Assembly: GCA_017305635.1 (NCBI GenBank)
Contig: JAFKKF010000008.1
Location: 248,001-312,000, forward strand
Direction: 5' to 3'
Source of the DNA: Hyphomicrobiales bacterium
GTDB lineage: Bacteria; Pseudomonadota; Alphaproteobacteria; Rhizobiales; Kaistiaceae
DNA length: 64,000 bases
In this document: positions 63,396 to 64,000 of the stretch, in pieces
How the letters are laid out: the number at the start of each line of letters is the position of its first letter
Position numbering within the stretch: position 1 is the first letter of the stretch
Position numbers and translations under genes: made by a program
The notes under the pieces: model-generated
The model's database searches: none
Seen by the model: only the letters and a program-made list of their open reading frames with translations
Told to the model about the DNA's origin: nothing

Positions 63396-63622
63396 CTTGT
63401 CGGTCGAAGCCCGGAGGGGTGACGCGACCTGACGATTGCAGCGCTATATGATCGCAAGCTCGGTGAGCGAAAGGAAGGAGCCATGGCGCCCGACGCCGCT
63501 CTTCGACGATCCCGGCCCGGTGGTCGCCTTTCGGAGCTCGTGTGCGTGACCATCCAGGCCGGGCGAGGGAGAACCTTTGGACGAGCCCCACGTCCGTGCG
63601 GTCCCGCTCGCGGAAACGCACC

Positions 63623-64000
63623 GTGAGCATCCGCAACTTCGACTCCCTGTTCGAGCCGAAGGCAATCGCCCTCGTGGGAGCGAGCAACCGGCCCCATGCG
63701 GTCGGCGCGGTTGTTGCCCGCAACCTACTCGACGCGGGCTTCGATGGCCCCGTCCTTTTCGTCAACCCGCACGAAGCCTCCATTCGCTCGACCCTCAACT
63801 ATCGCTCCGTCTCCGAATTGCCCGTGACGCCCGACCTCGCCGTCATTGCCACGCCGGCCGCTACCGTCCCCGGGCTGATCGCTGATCTGGGTGCAAGGGG
63901 CTGTCGCGCCGCCATCGTACTCGCTGCGGGATTCGGTGAGGGCGACCAGGCGGGGGGCGCGGCGCTGCGCGACCAGATGCTCGCCGCCGCGCGCCCTCAT
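63623..64000 (+). CDS. N-terminal part of an NDP-forming acyl-CoA synthetase/CoA-binding protein, cut by the window end
   Basis: 126 codons open to the last base. The start NFDSLFEPKAIALVGASNRPHAVGAVVARNLLDAGF is the CoA-binding Rossmann domain of acetate-CoA ligase (ADP-forming) or PatZ-type acetyltransferases. VLFVNPHEA, DLAVIATPAATVPGLI and GCRAAIVLAAGFGE follow in the usual order. GTG 63623 is preferred. It may recover ATP from acyl-CoA in the low-oxygen island, or acetylate proteins. The missing C-terminus would decide. Confidence 0.82.
   Translation, partial: MSIRNFDSLFEPKAIALVGASNRPHAVGAVVARNLLDAGFDGPVLFVNPHEASIRSTLNYRSVSELPVTPDLAVIATPAATVPGLIADLGARGCRAAIVLAAGFGEGDQAGGAALRDQMLAAARPH

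Noticed and set aside
1-64000. CRISPR arrays, rRNA, tRNA genes, prophage or integrase attachment sites
   Set aside because: No regularly spaced repeats, no tRNA cloverleaf or rRNA segments, and no phage or integrase proteins were found by reading.

Overview
The window is GC-rich DNA from a free-living, metabolically versatile alphaproteobacterium, most likely a Hyphomicrobiales (rhizobia-like) member. The reasons are a FixL/FixJ/FixK-type oxygen-sensing cascade with FixK boxes, many sugar ABC importers each with its own regulator, and the codon bias. Protein identities come from motif reading, not database searches. No rRNA, tRNA or CRISPR was seen.

Bases 1-34035 are catabolic accessory DNA: a series of solute-uptake cassettes, each with regulator, importer and enzymes. 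(A) 218-9477: a GntR/UTRA regulator, a divergent FadR-type regulator with a visible operator, a SAF-domain dehydrogenase, a CUT2-type sugar ABC importer, an SMP-30 lactonase and an L-gulonate-3-dehydrogenase-like enzyme. (B) 9693-21468: a LysR regulator and a long plus-strand run with a hydantoinase/dihydropyrimidinase, an N-carbamoylsarcosine-amidase-like cysteine hydrolase, a nitrate/taurine-type ABC importer, two ATZ/TRZ-type amidohydrolases, RidA, RraA-like protein and two SDRs. It looks like a pathway for an N-heterocycle or cyclic ureide that I cannot name. (C) 21500-26652: an IS3 remnant, a second CUT2 importer, a FadR-type regulator and an SDR. (D) 26881-34035: an SDR, a LacI-type repressor with a perfect tandem-palindrome operator over a consensus -35 promoter, a third CUT2 importer, a Gfo/Idh/MocA dehydrogenase and an enolase-superfamily dehydratase-like protein.

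Bases 34036-35927 are degenerate and hold a broken LysR gene. Bases 35928-43486 carry a redox-membrane module: an exported FMN_bind protein with a flavinylation motif, ApbE, and an RnfD-like/ferredoxin-reductase fusion, converging on a PepSY protein plus OmpR-type two-component system. A DUF2231 membrane protein, a VIT-family Fe/Mn transporter and a cytochrome b561 follow.

Bases 44003-64000 form a low-oxygen survival island. On the minus strand are a MacAB-like export system, arcDABC (arginine deiminase pathway), a double universal stress protein and a Mg2+ P-type ATPase. On the plus strand are a P1B metal ATPase, an APH-like/AAA kinase fusion, heme-PAS FixL, FixJ, a FixT-like degenerate receiver, FixK, a hibernation-factor/cold-shock fusion and the start of an NDP-forming acyl-CoA synthetase. 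Five full TTGA-N6-TCAA boxes and one imperfect box lie in front of these units, so the island probably encodes much of its own regulon. Its content resembles the mycobacterial DosR dormancy regulon.
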